Shown here: positions 10,006-19,615 of the stretch, one piece after another | Layout of the letters: the number at the start of each line of letters is the position of its first letter | Numbering within the stretch: position 1 is the stretch's first letter | Assembly: GCA_017937125.1 (NCBI GenBank) | Contig: JAGBEH010000001.1 | Location: forward strand, 1-64,000 | Origin: Alistipes sp. | GTDB taxonomy: Bacteria > Bacteroidota > Bacteroidia > Bacteroidales > Rikenellaceae | Direction: 5' to 3' | Length of the DNA stretch: 64,000 nucleotides | The notes under the pieces: model-generated | The model's database searches: none | Seen by the model: the letters and a program-made list of their open reading frames with translations, nothing else | What the model was told of the DNA's origin: nothing | Position numbers and translations under genes: made by a program

Positions 10006-10368
10006 ATGTCATTGAATAAGATAGAAAGAAGAGAGAGGATCAAGATGCGTATCCGCAAAATCGTGAGCGGTACTGCCGAGCGTCCCCGTATGACTGTATT
10101 CCGTAGCAACAAGCAGATCTACGTGCAGTTTATAGATGACCTTGCAGGCGTTACTTTAGCAACAGCATCTTCTTTGGACAAGGAGGTTGTGGCAGAGGCT
10201 GCCGGCAAGAATAAGAGTGAAGTTGCGGTATTGGTAGGCAAACTGGCAGCCAAGAACGCAACGGAAAAGGGTATTTCGGCCGTCGCATTCGACCGTAACG
10301 GCTACCTTTACCACGGAAGAGTTAAAATGTTGGCTGATGCCGCACGTGAAGGCGGTCTTAAATTCTAA
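10006..10368 (+). CDS. rplR: 50S ribosomal protein L18
   Basis: L18 (120 residues) binds 5S rRNA together with L5. The R-rich N-terminus ([14 protein letters not shown]), [16 protein letters not shown] and the ending [24 protein letters not shown] are conserved. It lies 18 bases after rplF and 5 bases before rpsE. Confidence 0.97.
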   Translation: MSLNKIERRERIKMRIRKIVSGTAERPRMTVFRSNKQIYVQFIDDLAGVTLATASSLDKEVVAEAAGKNKSEVAVLVGKLAAKNATEKGISAVAFDRNGYLYHGRVKMLADAAREGGLKF

Positions 10369-10373
10369 GCGAT

Positions 10374-10892
10374 ATGTCAAATACTAACATAAAGAAAGTG
10401 CGTACAAGCGACCTCGAACTCAAGGACAGACTGGTTAGCATCCAGCGCGTTACCAAGGTAACGAAGGGAGGTCGTACATTCAGCTTCTCGGCTATTGTCG
10501 TAGTCGGTAACGAGAACGGTGTCGTGGGCTACGGTCTGGGCAAGGCTTCGGAGGTTACGTCGGCTATCGCCAAAGGCGTCGAGGATGCGAAGAAGAACCT
10601 CGTGAAGATCCCCGTGATCAACGGGACCATCCCCCACAAGCAGGAGATGCGCTTCGGCGGTTCGCTCGTAATGATCCGTCCGGCAGCTCCCGGTACGGGT
10701 ATCATCGCCGGCGGTGCAATGCGTGCCGTGCTGGAGTCCGTGGGCGTGAAGAACGTGCTCGCAAAGAGCAAGGGTTCGTCCAACCCCCACAACCTCGTGA
10801 AGGCTACTATCGGTGCACTGTGCGAACTGCGCGATGCACGCAGCGTGGCCCAGTTACGCGGCATCTCGCTCAATCAGGTGTTTAACGGTTAA
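10374..10892 (+). CDS. rpsE: 30S ribosomal protein S5
   Basis: S5 (172 residues) affects decoding fidelity. The double-stranded RNA-binding signature around [18 protein letters not shown], the [11 protein letters not shown] block and the [15 protein letters not shown] segment are intact. Confidence 0.98.
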   Translation: MSNTNIKKVRTSDLELKDRLVSIQRVTKVTKGGRTFSFSAIVVVGNENGVVGYGLGKASEVTSAIAKGVEDAKKNLVKIPVINGTIPHKQEMRFGGSLVMIRPAAPGTGIIAGGAMRAVLESVGVKNVLAKSKGSSNPHNLVKATIGALCELRDARSVAQLRGISLNQVFNG

Positions 10893-10908
10893 TTTTCGAA
10901 AGACTGAT

Positions 10909-11226
10909 ATGGCAACATTGAAAATTACACAGGTCAGAAGTCGCATAGGTGCTACGGCACAGCAGCGCAAGAACCTCGATGCTCTGGGTTTGAAGAAAAT
11001 CGGCCGCAGCGTGGAGCATACCGATTCCGTTATTATTAAAGGTATGCTGGAGCGCGTGAAGCACCTCGTGAAGGTAGAGGAGGTTGCAGCAGCCAAAGCC
11101 GCAGCTCCCAAAGCCGAAGAGGCGGCCGTGAAACCGGCAGCGAAGAAGGCAGCCGCACCCAAGGCGGCAAAACCGGCAGCGGCTGCAAAGAAAGTAAGTA
11201 AAACAACAAAGAAAGAGGAAGAATAA
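10909..11226 (+). CDS. rpmD: 50S ribosomal protein L30 with long basic tail
   Basis: Residues 1-58 (MATLKITQVRSRIG, ALGLKKIGRSVEH, GMLERVKHLVKVEE) are a complete L30, a protein normally about 60 residues long. A further ~46 residues of alanine, lysine and proline follow (VKPAAKKAAAPKAAKPAAAA-type), making 105 residues. The start at 10909 is preferred because the in-frame ATG at 10813 lies inside rpsE. The tail resembles histone-H1-like basic tails and probably contacts rRNA. Confidence 0.93.
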   Translation: MATLKITQVRSRIGATAQQRKNLDALGLKKIGRSVEHTDSVIIKGMLERVKHLVKVEEVAAAKAAAPKAEEAAVKPAAKKAAAPKAAKPAAAAKKVSKTTKKEEE

Positions 11227-11228
11227 CG

Positions 11229-11675
11229 ATGGAACTCAATAATCTCAAACCCGCTAAGGGTTCAACGCACCACGACAAACGTATCGGTCGCGGAGCAGGT
11301 TCGGGACACGGCGGTTACGCAACCCGCGGTAGCAAGGGTGCGCAGTCGCGTTCGGGTTACTCTCGCAAATTAGGTTTCGAAGGCGGCCAGATGCCGTTGC
11401 AGCGTCGTCTGCCCAAGTTCGGTTTTACCAATATCAAGAGAGTAGAGTTCAAGCCCATCAATCTTTCGACGCTCGAAGAACTCGCTTCCAAGAAGGGACT
11501 TGCAGAGGTTAATGTAGAGACGCTCGTGGCTTCGGGTTTCATCTCGTCGAACGACAAGGTGAAGATTCTGGGTAACGGCGCACTTACGAAAGCCCTGAAA
11601 GTTACGGCCCACGCATTCTCGAAGAGTGCCGAGGCTGCTATTACGGCTGCGGGCGGTAGCGTTGAAAAATTGTAA
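11229..11675 (+). CDS. rplO: 50S ribosomal protein L15
   Basis: L15 (148 residues) is a late-assembly protein. The glycine-rich N-terminus (KGSTHHDKRIGRGAGSGHGG) and the RRLPKFGFTN block identify it, as does the C-terminal VTAHAFSKSAEAAI segment. rpmD ends 2 bases upstream. Confidence 0.97.
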   Translation: MELNNLKPAKGSTHHDKRIGRGAGSGHGGYATRGSKGAQSRSGYSRKLGFEGGQMPLQRRLPKFGFTNIKRVEFKPINLSTLEELASKKGLAEVNVETLVASGFISSNDKVKILGNGALTKALKVTAHAFSKSAEAAITAAGGSVEKL

Positions 11676-11697
11676 GAACCTGAATAAACCTTGAATT

Positions 11698-13080
11698 ATG
11701 AAAAGTTATCTTATAGTTGGCGTAGTCTTTCTGGTGATCATCGCCTTTTTGGCCGCCAACAAGAAACTTCGTGAAACTCTCAAGAACATATACAAGATCG
11801 AGGAGCTGCGTAAACGTGTTATCTACACGTTGCTCCTCCTGCTTGTTTATCGCTTGGGATGTTTTGTGGTGATACCGGGTATCAACCCCAACCTTCTGGG
11901 CGAGGGGTCTGCATTGGCGAGCCAGATGGACAACAACAGCCTTCTCGGCCTGTTGAACGTATTCTCGGGCGGTGCATTTGCCAATGCCGCGATTTTCGCA
12001 CTCGGTGTTATGCCGTATATCACGGCCTCGATCATCATCCAGCTGCTGGGTATTATGATACCCTATTTCCAGAAGATGCAGAAAGAGGGCGAGAGCGGCC
12101 GCCGCAAAATGAACCAGTGGACACGTTTCCTGACCATCGGCGTGCTGATGCTTCAGGGTCCGACTTACGTGGCCAACCTCTATCATCAGGTACCGCAGGC
12201 GTTCGTGTACGGTAACACGTTCCTGTTCGCGGTCTATGCAACCGTAATACTTATCGCCGGCACGATGTTCATCATGTGGCTCGGCGAGAAGATCACCGAC
12301 AAGGGTATCGGCAACGGTGTGTCGCTTATCATTATGATAGGTATCGTTGCCCGTCTGCCGCACGCGCTGCTGGCCGAGGTCAATGCCCGTTTCAATACTT
12401 CGAACGGATCGTTGATTATGATAATCCTCGAGTTGGTGCTGTTGTTCCTGGTGTTTATGGCTACAATCGCAGTCGTTCAGGCTGTCCGCAAGGTTCCCGT
12501 GCAGTACGCGAAGCGTATCGTAGGCAATAAACAGTACGGCGGCGTGCGCCAGTACATTCCTCTCAAGATGAATGCGGCCAACGTGATGCCTATCATCTTC
12601 GCTCAGGCGCTGATGTTTATTCCTATGCTGTTCACGAACGTCGCTCCCGGCTTTGCCGGCGCGTTTGCGAATATGACCGGTTTCTGGTACAACTTTACGC
12701 TTGCGGTGTTGGTAATCGTATTTACGTATTTCTATACGGCGATTATCATCAATCCCCAAATGATGGCGGACGATATGAAGCGCAACGGCGGTTTCATACC
12801 GGGTGTCAAGCCCGGTAAGGCTACCGTTTCATATATCGACGGCATTATGACGAGAATTACGCTCCCCGGTTCGATCTTCCTCGCCGTTGTGGCTATCCTG
12901 CCCGCACTGGCAATGAAGTTTCTGAACATCCAGCAGGCATTCGCCTACTTCTACGGAGGTACGTCGCTGCTGATTATGGTGGGTGTCGTTCTCGATACTC
13001 TGAAGCAGATAGAAAGCCACCTTTTGATGCGTCACTACGACGGTCTGATGAAGACGGGACGCATTCAGGGGCGCTACTAA
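11698..13080 (+). CDS. secY: SecY preprotein translocase subunit with extra N-terminal segment
   Basis: Channel subunit of the Sec translocon in the inner membrane. The usual start of the family (TLKNIYKIEELRKRVIYTLLLLLVYR) appears only from about residue 27. The first ~20 residues form an additional hydrophobic stretch (SYLIVGVVFLVIIAFLAAN) that could be an eleventh transmembrane helix or a signal-like anchor. No later ATG precedes the conserved region, so the extension appears genuine. The plug region, the GNGVSLIIMIGI loop and the C-terminal LLMRHYDGLMK are conserved. Total length is 460, against about 435-450 in relatives. Confidence 0.95.
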   Translation: MKSYLIVGVVFLVIIAFLAANKKLRETLKNIYKIEELRKRVIYTLLLLLVYRLGCFVVIPGINPNLLGEGSALASQMDNNSLLGLLNVFSGGAFANAAIFALGVMPYITASIIIQLLGIMIPYFQKMQKEGESGRRKMNQWTRFLTIGVLMLQGPTYVANLYHQVPQAFVYGNTFLFAVYATVILIAGTMFIMWLGEKITDKGIGNGVSLIIMIGIVARLPHALLAEVNARFNTSNGSLIMIILELVLLFLVFMATIAVVQAVRKVPVQYAKRIVGNKQYGGVRQYIPLKMNAANVMPIIFAQALMFIPMLFTNVAPGFAGAFANMTGFWYNFTLAVLVIVFTYFYTAIIINPQMMADDMKRNGGFIPGVKPGKATVSYIDGIMTRITLPGSIFLAVVAILPALAMKFLNIQQAFAYFYGGTSLLIMVGVVLDTLKQIESHLLMRHYDGLMKTGRIQGRY

Positions 13081-13109
13081 CGGTTTGGAACGAGAGTTAA
13101 TTGTTATAG

Positions 13110-13883
13110 ATGATATACTTAAAAACCGATGAAGAGATAGAGTTGCTCCGCGAGAATAATATTCTCGTGAGCGAAACTCTGGCCGAGGTGGGTCGCCACC
13201 TTGTGCCCGGCATCACTACGCGGGAATTGGATAAGATCGCCGAAGATTTCATCCGTTCTCACGGAGCGACTCCTCCCTGCCTCGGTTACGAGGGCTATCC
13301 TGCCGCGACCTGCATTTCGGTCAATGAGCAGGTGGTTCACGGTATTCCGTCGGATTACGTTATCAAAGAGGGCGACATCGTGTCGGTCGATTTGTGTACG
13401 CTTATGAAGGGGTTTGTTGGCGATTCGGCATATACGTTTGCCGTGGGCGAGGTCAGCGATGAGGTTAAGCGACTTCTGGAAGTCACCAAAGAAGCTCTTT
13501 ACAAGGGTACTGCACAGGCAAGGGCGGGGAATCGCATAGGCGATATTTCCGCAGCGGTGCAAGAGTACGCCGAAAGTTTCGGTTACGGCGTAGTGCGCGA
13601 ACTGGAAGGACACGGATTGGGTCGGAAAATGCACGAAGATCCGGGTGTCCCGAATTACGGCGCACGAGGCAGAGGTCCGCTCCTGAAGGAGGGAATGGTC
13701 ATCTGCATAGAACCGATGATAACTATGGGAAACAAGGCGGTGGTGTTCGAACGCGACGGATGGACTGTCCGTACGCGCGACAGAAAGCCTGCGGCTCATT
13801 TCGAGTTCGCGGTCGCTATCCGTAAAAACGGTCCCGATGTGCTGACGGATTTCAGTATAATCGAAAACGCGCTTAATAACTAA
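13110..13883 (+). CDS. map: Methionine aminopeptidase, type I
   Basis: Removes the initiator methionine from nascent proteins. Metal ligands are recognisable: the two aspartates in VDLCTLMKGFVGDSAYTF, the histidine in EGHGLGRKMHEDP, the glutamate in VICIEPM and the last glutamate in AHFEFAVAI. Length (257) is typical of the bacterial type I enzyme. It sits between secY and infA, its classic place in the spc/alpha region, with infA 6 bases downstream. Confidence 0.97.
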   Translation: MIYLKTDEEIELLRENNILVSETLAEVGRHLVPGITTRELDKIAEDFIRSHGATPPCLGYEGYPAATCISVNEQVVHGIPSDYVIKEGDIVSVDLCTLMKGFVGDSAYTFAVGEVSDEVKRLLEVTKEALYKGTAQARAGNRIGDISAAVQEYAESFGYGVVRELEGHGLGRKMHEDPGVPNYGARGRGPLLKEGMVICIEPMITMGNKAVVFERDGWTVRTRDRKPAAHFEFAVAIRKNGPDVLTDFSIIENALNN

Positions 13884-13889
13884 AACTCT

Positions 13890-14108
13890 ATGGCAAAACA
13901 AGCTGCTATCGAAATGGACGGAACGATAATCGAAGCGTTGTCGAATGCGATGTTTCGTGTCGAGCTCGACAACGGCCACGTTATCACCGCCCATATCTCC
14001 GGCAAGATGAGAATGCACTATATCAAGATTCTTCCCGGCGATAAAGTTAAAGTGGAGATGACCCCCTACGATTTGAGTAAGGGTCGTATATCCTTCAGGT
14101 ACAAATAA
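13890..14108 (+). CDS. infA: Translation initiation factor IF-1
   Basis: IF-1 (72 residues) is an OB-fold protein that blocks the A site during initiation. [41 protein letters not shown] and the [16 protein letters not shown] ending match the family along its whole length. Confidence 0.98.
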   Translation: MAKQAAIEMDGTIIEALSNAMFRVELDNGHVITAHISGKMRMHYIKILPGDKVKVEMTPYDLSKGRISFRYK

Positions 14109-14126
14109 TAACAGATTGCTTGAATT

Positions 14127-14243
14127 ATGAAAGTAAAAGCATCAATCAAAAAAAGAAGCGAGGATTGCAAGATTGTGAAACGCAAGGGCAAACTCTACGT
14201 TATCTGCAAGAAGAATCCTAAGTTCAAAATGCGCCAAGGGTAA
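14127..14243 (+). CDS. rpmJ: 50S ribosomal protein L36
   Basis: A 38-residue protein read directly from the sequence: it begins [19 protein letters not shown] and ends [11 protein letters not shown]. Its place between infA and rpsM is conserved in bacteria. Zinc-binding L36 has C-x2-C-x12-C-x4-H; here only C14 and C27 remain, the first cysteine is replaced (S11) and the histidine position is F, so this is a zinc-independent or weak-zinc form. Confidence 0.95.
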   Translation: MKVKASIKKRSEDCKIVKRKGKLYVICKKNPKFKMRQG

Positions 14244-14278
14244 ATATTAAACGATTGAATTAAAGAAACAGAAAATTT

Positions 14279-14659
14279 ATGGCACGTATAGTCGGTGTAG
14301 ATTTACCAAAAAATAAAAGAGGCGAGATAGGTCTGACCTATATTTACGGCATAGGCCGCAGTACGGCACAGCAGATTCTCGACAAGTGTGGCATTAGCTA
14401 CGACGTGAAGGTTCAGGATTGGAGCGACGATCAGGTCGGCGCAATCCGTTCGGCAATCGCCGAAATGGGAATCAAGGTCGAGGGCGAGTGCCGTTCGATG
14501 GTCCAACTCAATATCAAACGACTGATGGATATCGGTTGCTATCGCGGCATCCGTCATCGTCTGGGTCTTCCGGTTCGCGGTCAGAGCACCAAAAACAATG
14601 CCCGTACGCGTAAGGGACGCAAGAAGACTGTCGCTAACAAGAAAAAGGCAACTAAGTAA
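14279..14659 (+). CDS. rpsM: 30S ribosomal protein S13
   Basis: S13 (126 residues) forms intersubunit bridges B1a and B1b. It begins [20 protein letters not shown], has the [13 protein letters not shown] helix-hairpin-helix, and ends with [19 protein letters not shown]. It starts 35 bases after rpmJ, opening the alpha-type gene run rpsM-rpsK-rpsD-rpoA-rplQ. Confidence 0.98.
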   Translation: MARIVGVDLPKNKRGEIGLTYIYGIGRSTAQQILDKCGISYDVKVQDWSDDQVGAIRSAIAEMGIKVEGECRSMVQLNIKRLMDIGCYRGIRHRLGLPVRGQSTKNNARTRKGRKKTVANKKKATK

Positions 14660-14672
14660 TCATTAGAGAGTT

Positions 14673-15062
14673 ATGGCAAAGAAAACAGGAACAGTCAAGA
14701 AAAAGGTTGTTAAGGTCGGTGCCGTTGGTATGGCATATGTACACTCGACGTTTAACAACGTTATCATCTCCATCACCAACGAAGTGGGCGAGGTAATCAG
14801 CTGGTCGTCGGCAGGTAAGATGGGATTCCGCGGTTCGAAGAAGAATACTCCCTATGCAGCTCAGACGGCGGCGGCCGATTGTGCGAAGGTTGCTTACGAT
14901 ATGGGATTGCGCAAAGTTAAGGTTTACGTCAAGGGTCCCGGTCAGGGTCGCGAGTCCGCAGTACGTACCATTCACGGTGCGGGTATCGAGGTTATGGAGA
15001 TCATTGACGTTACTCCGCTGCCTCACAACGGCTGCCGCGCTCCCAACCGTCGTCGTGTTTAA
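14673..15062 (+). CDS. rpsK: 30S ribosomal protein S11
   Basis: S11 (129 residues) sits on the platform near the E site. Conserved blocks are [39 protein letters not shown] and the C-terminal [16 protein letters not shown]. It starts 13 bases after rpsM. Confidence 0.98.
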   Translation: MAKKTGTVKKKVVKVGAVGMAYVHSTFNNVIISITNEVGEVISWSSAGKMGFRGSKKNTPYAAQTAAADCAKVAYDMGLRKVKVYVKGPGQGRESAVRTIHGAGIEVMEIIDVTPLPHNGCRAPNRRRV

Positions 15063-15118
15063 TCGAACGCGGTTCGGACAAACTTGATTTTGACGAAATT
15101 ATTAAAAAGTTAATTACA

Positions 15119-15727
15119 ATGGCAAGATATATAGGACCTAAAACAAAAATCGCCAGAAGATTCGGCGAGGCAATTTACGGTGCGGACAAATCTCTCGAAA
15201 AGAGAAACGTTCCCCCCGGACAGCACGGTCTTGCGCGCAAGCGTAAAAAAGTATCGGAGTACGGAGTTCAGTTGGCCGAGAAACAGAAGGCCAAATATAC
15301 CTACGGCGTGTTGGAGAAGCAATTCGCACGTACTTACGAGCAGGCAGCCCGTATGGGCGGTATTACGGGTGAAAACCTGTTGAAGCTGCTTGAGTGCCGT
15401 CTCGACAACGTGGTATATCGTTTGGGTATGGCTCCTACGCGTGCCGCAGCACGCCAGTTGGTTTCTCATCGTCACATCTGCGTGAACGGCGAAGTAGTCA
15501 ATATTCCGTCGTATGCGCTCAAGAGCGGCGACGTGGTATCGGTTCGCGAAAAGTCCAAGAGCCTCGAGGTCATCACCGATTCGCTCGCAGGCGCATCGAA
15601 GAGCCGTTACTCGTGGCTCGAGTGGGACAGCGCTTCGAAAAGCGGCAAGTTCCTTCAGAAGCCCGAGCGCGAGGAGATACCCGAGAACATCAAGGAGCAG
15701 CTCATCGTCGAGTTGTACTCCAAGTAG
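15119..15727 (+). CDS. rpsD: 30S ribosomal protein S4
   Basis: S4 (202 residues) nucleates 30S assembly and affects fidelity. [19 protein letters not shown] is the expected start. The S4 RNA-binding domain ([20 protein letters not shown], then [17 protein letters not shown]) is intact. The N-terminus lacks a cysteine zinc cluster. The 56-base gap after rpsK shows no clear signal. Confidence 0.98.
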   Translation: MARYIGPKTKIARRFGEAIYGADKSLEKRNVPPGQHGLARKRKKVSEYGVQLAEKQKAKYTYGVLEKQFARTYEQAARMGGITGENLLKLLECRLDNVVYRLGMAPTRAAARQLVSHRHICVNGEVVNIPSYALKSGDVVSVREKSKSLEVITDSLAGASKSRYSWLEWDSASKSGKFLQKPEREEIPENIKEQLIVELYSK

Positions 15728-15752
15728 TAATCAATAATACTAATTATAAATT

Positions 15753-16745
15753 ATGGCAATATTAGCATTCCAAAGACCTGAGAAGGTCATTATGCTTGAG
15801 TCGAGTTCGTCGTTCGGAAAGTTCGAATTCCGCCCGTTGGAGCCCGGCTTCGGTATGACGATAGGTAACGCGTTGCGCCGTATATTGCTCTCGTCGCTGG
15901 AGGGTTATGCGATTACGACGGTAAAGGTTGCCGGTGTTGACCACGAGTTTGCCGCTATCCCCGGTGTGAAAGAGGGTATGATTGACATCATCCTTCAGCT
16001 CAAGCAGATACGCTTCGTTCGCACTGTCGATAATCAGGATGTCGAGAAGGTGTCGATCAATGTAGCGGGAGTTACGGAACTTACCGCCGGTTACATCTCG
16101 AACTTCCTCTCGTTCTTCAAGGTCCTGAACCCCGATCTGGTTATATGCCATTTGGCTCCGGGAACGAAGATGCAGATGACCATAACCATCGGCAAGGGTC
16201 GCGGATATGTGCCTTCGGAAGAGAATACTCCGACCGACTGCGAGTTCGGAACTCTCCCCATCGACTCGATACATACGCCAATTAAGAACGTCAAGTATTC
16301 GATCGAAAACTACCGTGTCGAGCAGAAGACCGACTACGAGAAGTTGAATATCGAAATCACTACCGACGGATCTATCCATCCGAAAGATGCATTGAAGGAG
16401 GCTGCAAAGATCCTCATCCAGCATTTTATGCTCTTCTCGGACGAAAAGATCACCTTTAATATGGAAGATGCGGGCGGTGCCGAGGAGTTCGACGAGGATG
16501 TTCTCCATATGCGCCAACTGTTGAAGACGAAGCTGTCGGATCAGGATCTGAGCGTCCGTGCGCTCAACTGCCTGAAGGCTGCCGATGTCGATACGGTGGG
16601 CGATCTGGTGCGCCTCAATCGCAACGATCTCCTTAAGTTCCGTAATTTCGGTAAGAAATCGCTTACGGAGCTCGATGAGTTGCTTGCTTCGCTCAATCTT
16701 AAGTTCGGATTGGACGTATCTATCTACAAACTTGATAAAGATTAA
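15753..16745 (+). CDS. rpoA: RNA polymerase alpha subunit
   Basis: The 330-residue alpha subunit. The N-terminal dimerisation domain (residues ~1-235) includes [20 protein letters not shown] and the [19 protein letters not shown] region. The C-terminal domain (~255-325) has [20 protein letters not shown] and [19 protein letters not shown], which contacts DNA and activators. rplQ starts 2 bases after its stop. Confidence 0.98.
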   Translation: MAILAFQRPEKVIMLESSSSFGKFEFRPLEPGFGMTIGNALRRILLSSLEGYAITTVKVAGVDHEFAAIPGVKEGMIDIILQLKQIRFVRTVDNQDVEKVSINVAGVTELTAGYISNFLSFFKVLNPDLVICHLAPGTKMQMTITIGKGRGYVPSEENTPTDCEFGTLPIDSIHTPIKNVKYSIENYRVEQKTDYEKLNIEITTDGSIHPKDALKEAAKILIQHFMLFSDEKITFNMEDAGGAEEFDEDVLHMRQLLKTKLSDQDLSVRALNCLKAADVDTVGDLVRLNRNDLLKFRNFGKKSLTELDELLASLNLKFGLDVSIYKLDKD

Positions 16746-16747
16746 TT

Positions 16748-17344
16748 ATGAGACACAATAAGAATTTCAATCACCTTGGCAGACAAGCGGGTCATCGTAA
16801 GGCAATGTTGTCGAATATGGCGTCGTCGCTTATCCTGCACAAGCGTATCGAGACAACAGTCGCAAAGGCAAAGGCGGTTAAGCAGTTCGTAGAGCCGCTG
16901 GTAACCCGCTCGAAGGAGGATACGACTCATTCGCGTCGTGTGGTCTTCTCTTATCTGAAGCAGAAAGAGGCCGTTACGGAGTTGTTCCGTACGATCGCTC
17001 CGAAGATCGCGAATCGTCCGGGCGGTTATACCCGTATCCTGAAGACGGGCTTCCGTCTGGGTGACGGTGCGGATATGTGCATCATCGAGTTCGTCGATTT
17101 CAACGAGACTTATACGTTCGGCGTACAGCCCGCGGCCGCTTCGGAGGCAAAACCCAAGACGCGCCGTTCGCGCAAGAGCGCAGCCAAAAACACCGATGCT
17201 GTAGAGGATGCCGCCGTGGTGGAGGAGAAGAAGGCTCCCGCCAAAAAAGCGGCTCCCAAGGCGAAACCCGTAGCGCAGAAGGCTGCGAAGAACACGGGTG
17301 CTAAGGTGGCTAACGTCAAGACCAATGTCGGCAAGAAGATGTAA
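16748..17344 (+). CDS. rplQ: 50S ribosomal protein L17 with long basic tail
   Basis: Residues 1 to ~121 are a complete L17 ([60 protein letters not shown]). About 77 extra residues follow, rich in alanine, lysine and proline, with repeats such as [14 protein letters not shown]. The total of 198 compares with about 120-160 in many bacteria; extended L17 tails are known in Bacteroidota. It is the last gene of the cluster; a strong terminator starts 25 bases later. Confidence 0.95.
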   Translation: MRHNKNFNHLGRQAGHRKAMLSNMASSLILHKRIETTVAKAKAVKQFVEPLVTRSKEDTTHSRRVVFSYLKQKEAVTELFRTIAPKIANRPGGYTRILKTGFRLGDGADMCIIEFVDFNETYTFGVQPAAASEAKPKTRRSRKSAAKNTDAVEDAAVVEEKKAPAKKAAPKAKPVAQKAAKNTGAKVANVKTNVGKKM

Positions 17345-17368
17345 TGATTGCCGCTTAAGCGAATAAAG

Positions 17369-17403
17369 GAGTGCTCTGCTGATGCAGGGCACTCTTTTAT
17401 TGT
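17369..17403 (+). terminator. Intrinsic terminator after rplQ
   Basis: An 11-bp stem (GAGTGCTCTGC with GCAGGGCACTC, one wobble) around a TGAT loop is followed by TTTTATTGT. It closes the ribosomal transcription unit. Confidence 0.88.
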
Positions 17404-17514
17404 ATTTTGGATTTCGGCGCGGATGCTCCTGCTCGGCAAAATAGCTGGCGGGTTTGCTTTCTCATCCTGTCTTCGGCTCGCCTCGAATATTTCCGTTCGG
17501 CAGACTCGAATAAA

Positions 17515-17546
17515 TTTGGCATTGCCTTCTACTTTTCGTATCTTTA
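17515..17546 (+). promoter_or_regulatory. Promoter for the GH97 gene
   Basis: TTTG (17515-17518), 20 bases, then TATCTTTA (17539-17546): a Bacteroidota-type promoter with one deviation (final A for G) in the -7 box. Transcription would begin near 17553, about 20 bases before the ATG at 17572. Confidence 0.65.
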
Positions 17547-17571
17547 CCTACGCAACCTAAACTTATCCGTT

Positions 17572-19551
17572 ATGAAAAAACTTATTGCTCTGGCACTCTT
17601 TGCGTTCGGATGCGCTACGGTAGTCCCGACGGTCGCTGCCGACCGCAGATTCCCGCTGTCGTCGCCTGACGGCACCATAAATGTAGACATCCGTGTCGGC
17701 GAAGATATATCGTTCGCGGTGAAGCTCGACGGCCGTCCTGTCGTCGAGCGCGTAGATCTGTCCGTGGCATTGCGCGACCGCGTGCTCGGCAAATCCCCCG
17801 TTTTCAAGGGCAAACGCAGCGGTGCCGTCGATGAGGTGCTGCGTCCGCATATACCTATGAAGTTTTCCGAAATCGACCGGCGTTATAATTATTTGACGCT
17901 CGATTTCGCCGACGGCTATTCCGTCGAATTCCGCGCTTTCGATACGGGCGTCGCCTACAGATTCGTTACGGAATTGGATGGAAAGATAGATATCCTCGAT
18001 GAAGAGTTTGCCGCGAAATTCGCTCCGTCGTCTATGGTGCATATCCAACCGATGTCGGGCGGGTTCCGTTCGTCGTGCGAGGAGCCTTACGAGCATTTGC
18101 GTCTCGGCGATTGGTCGCCGCTCGATAAAATGTCTACGCTGCCTCTGTTGGTGGAGTCCGACGGGGCGTGGGTGTTGATCAGCGAAAGCGGCCTGCTCGA
18201 CTATGCGGGTATGCAGCTCAAGGGCGACGGCAACGGTGGCGTGCGCTCGATTTTCGCGCATTATCCGCTCGAAACACGGCCTTATGTTCGTCGCAGCGAC
18301 CGACGTCTCGATATCGTCCGTTCTGCCGACTACATAGTCCGTACCGATGGTACGCGCCTGTTCCCGTGGCGTTATTTCGCCGTTTCGCGGGATCTGGGAG
18401 GCATAGCGCTCAATACGCTCACGACACAGCTCGCACCGGAGTCCGCCGTCGAGGATCTGTCGTGGGTGCGTCCCGGCCAGGTCGTCTGGGAGTGGTGGAA
18501 CGGCGCCGTGGTTTATGGTCCCGATGTGGATTTCGTCTCGGGACAGAACACGGCGACATATAAATATTACATCGATTTCGCCGCTGAGCACGGCATCCCT
18601 TACCTGTTGCTCGACGAGGGGTGGGCTGCCGATACGCGCAATCCGTTCGAAGCGTCGTCGCGCGTGGATATTCCCGAGTTGGTCAAATATGGTAAGGAGC
18701 GTGGCGTAGGGCTGTTCCTGTGGCTTTCGTGGCTGACGGTGGAAGAGAATTTCGACCTCTTCCGTACATTCGCCGACTGGGGCGTGAAGGGTGTGAAAAT
18801 CGACTTTATGGACCGCTCCGACCAGTGGATGGTGAATTTCTACGAGCGGGTGGCATCGGCAGCTGCCGCGAACCGCCTGCTGGTGGCATTTCACGGGGCA
18901 TACAAACCCTCGGGTCTGGAGGGTAAATATCCTAACGTGCTGGCTTACGAGGGGGTGCGCGGTATGGAGTTTATGGATCGCTGCCTGCCGTCGAACTCGA
19001 TATGGTTGCCGTTTATGCGCAATGCCGTCGGACCTATGGACTATACGCCGGGGGCTATGGTGTCGATGCAGCCCGAGGTCTATGCCTCGAAGCGTCCGAA
19101 TGCGGCGAGCATAGGCACGCGTGCGTACCAGATGGCGCTCTACACGCTTTTCGAAACGGGATTCCAGATGTTGGCCGACAATCCGTCTATTTATAAACGG
19201 GAAGCGGAGTGTACCGATTTCATATCGCGTGTGCCGGTGACGTGGGACGAGACGAGAGTGCTGGCTGCGGATGCCGGTCGTTGCGTGGCGGTCGCCAAAC
19301 GCAAGGGTACGACGTGGTTCGTCGCCGCGGTAAACGGGGACAACCGCACCGACTGGCGCAAACTGGAACTGACGTTCGATTTTCTCGACAAGGACGCGAC
19401 GTATGACGTAACGTCGGTCGCCGACGGAATAAATGCCCCGCAGCAGGCTATGGACTATCGCATTGTGCGCGATCGGGCGTCGTACGGCGATAAACGCACG
19501 CTGCGTCTGGCACGCAACGGCGGCTGGACGGCGCGTTTCGAACGCCGATAA
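17572..19551 (+). CDS. GH97 glycoside hydrolase, retaining alpha-galactosidase type
   Basis: A 659-residue enzyme with a secretion signal (MKKLIALALFAFGCATVVPTV, cut after VAA). It has an N-terminal beta-sandwich (~25-270) and a TIM barrel from ~300 with YLLLDEGWA and the GVKGVKIDFMDRSDQ strand. Asp411 in KIDFM sits where retaining GH97 enzymes (alpha-galactosidases such as BT1871) have their nucleophile; inverting SusB-type alpha-glucosidases lack it. Glu460 in LAYEGVRG is the likely acid/base. This favours an alpha-galactosidase, although other retaining GH97 specificities are possible. The start at 17572 is fixed by the signal peptide and the upstream promoter. Confidence 0.88.
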   Translation: MKKLIALALFAFGCATVVPTVAADRRFPLSSPDGTINVDIRVGEDISFAVKLDGRPVVERVDLSVALRDRVLGKSPVFKGKRSGAVDEVLRPHIPMKFSEIDRRYNYLTLDFADGYSVEFRAFDTGVAYRFVTELDGKIDILDEEFAAKFAPSSMVHIQPMSGGFRSSCEEPYEHLRLGDWSPLDKMSTLPLLVESDGAWVLISESGLLDYAGMQLKGDGNGGVRSIFAHYPLETRPYVRRSDRRLDIVRSADYIVRTDGTRLFPWRYFAVSRDLGGIALNTLTTQLAPESAVEDLSWVRPGQVVWEWWNGAVVYGPDVDFVSGQNTATYKYYIDFAAEHGIPYLLLDEGWAADTRNPFEASSRVDIPELVKYGKERGVGLFLWLSWLTVEENFDLFRTFADWGVKGVKIDFMDRSDQWMVNFYERVASAAAANRLLVAFHGAYKPSGLEGKYPNVLAYEGVRGMEFMDRCLPSNSIWLPFMRNAVGPMDYTPGAMVSMQPEVYASKRPNAASIGTRAYQMALYTLFETGFQMLADNPSIYKREAECTDFISRVPVTWDETRVLAADAGRCVAVAKRKGTTWFVAAVNGDNRTDWRKLELTFDFLDKDATYDVTSVADGINAPQQAMDYRIVRDRASYGDKRTLRLARNGGWTARFERR

Positions 19552-19570
19552 GATGCGTTGCATCTATTTA

Positions 19571-19601
19571 CGGGGATGTCAAAACGACCCCCGCAGTGTT
19601 T
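19571..19601 (+). terminator. Weak hairpin between GH97 and the plug-only gene
   Basis: CGGGG with CCCCG, plus an inner GTC/GAC pair, separated by a 2-base bulge on the left arm. TTTT follows after six bases. It may partially terminate or mark an mRNA processing point. Confidence 0.3.
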
Positions 19602-19615
19602 TCGGTTAAAACGGT

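Noticed and set aside
17407-17571. An extended start for the GH97 protein
   Set aside because: The region contains the end of the rplQ terminator and the promoter at 17515-17546; a normal signal peptide begins at 17572.
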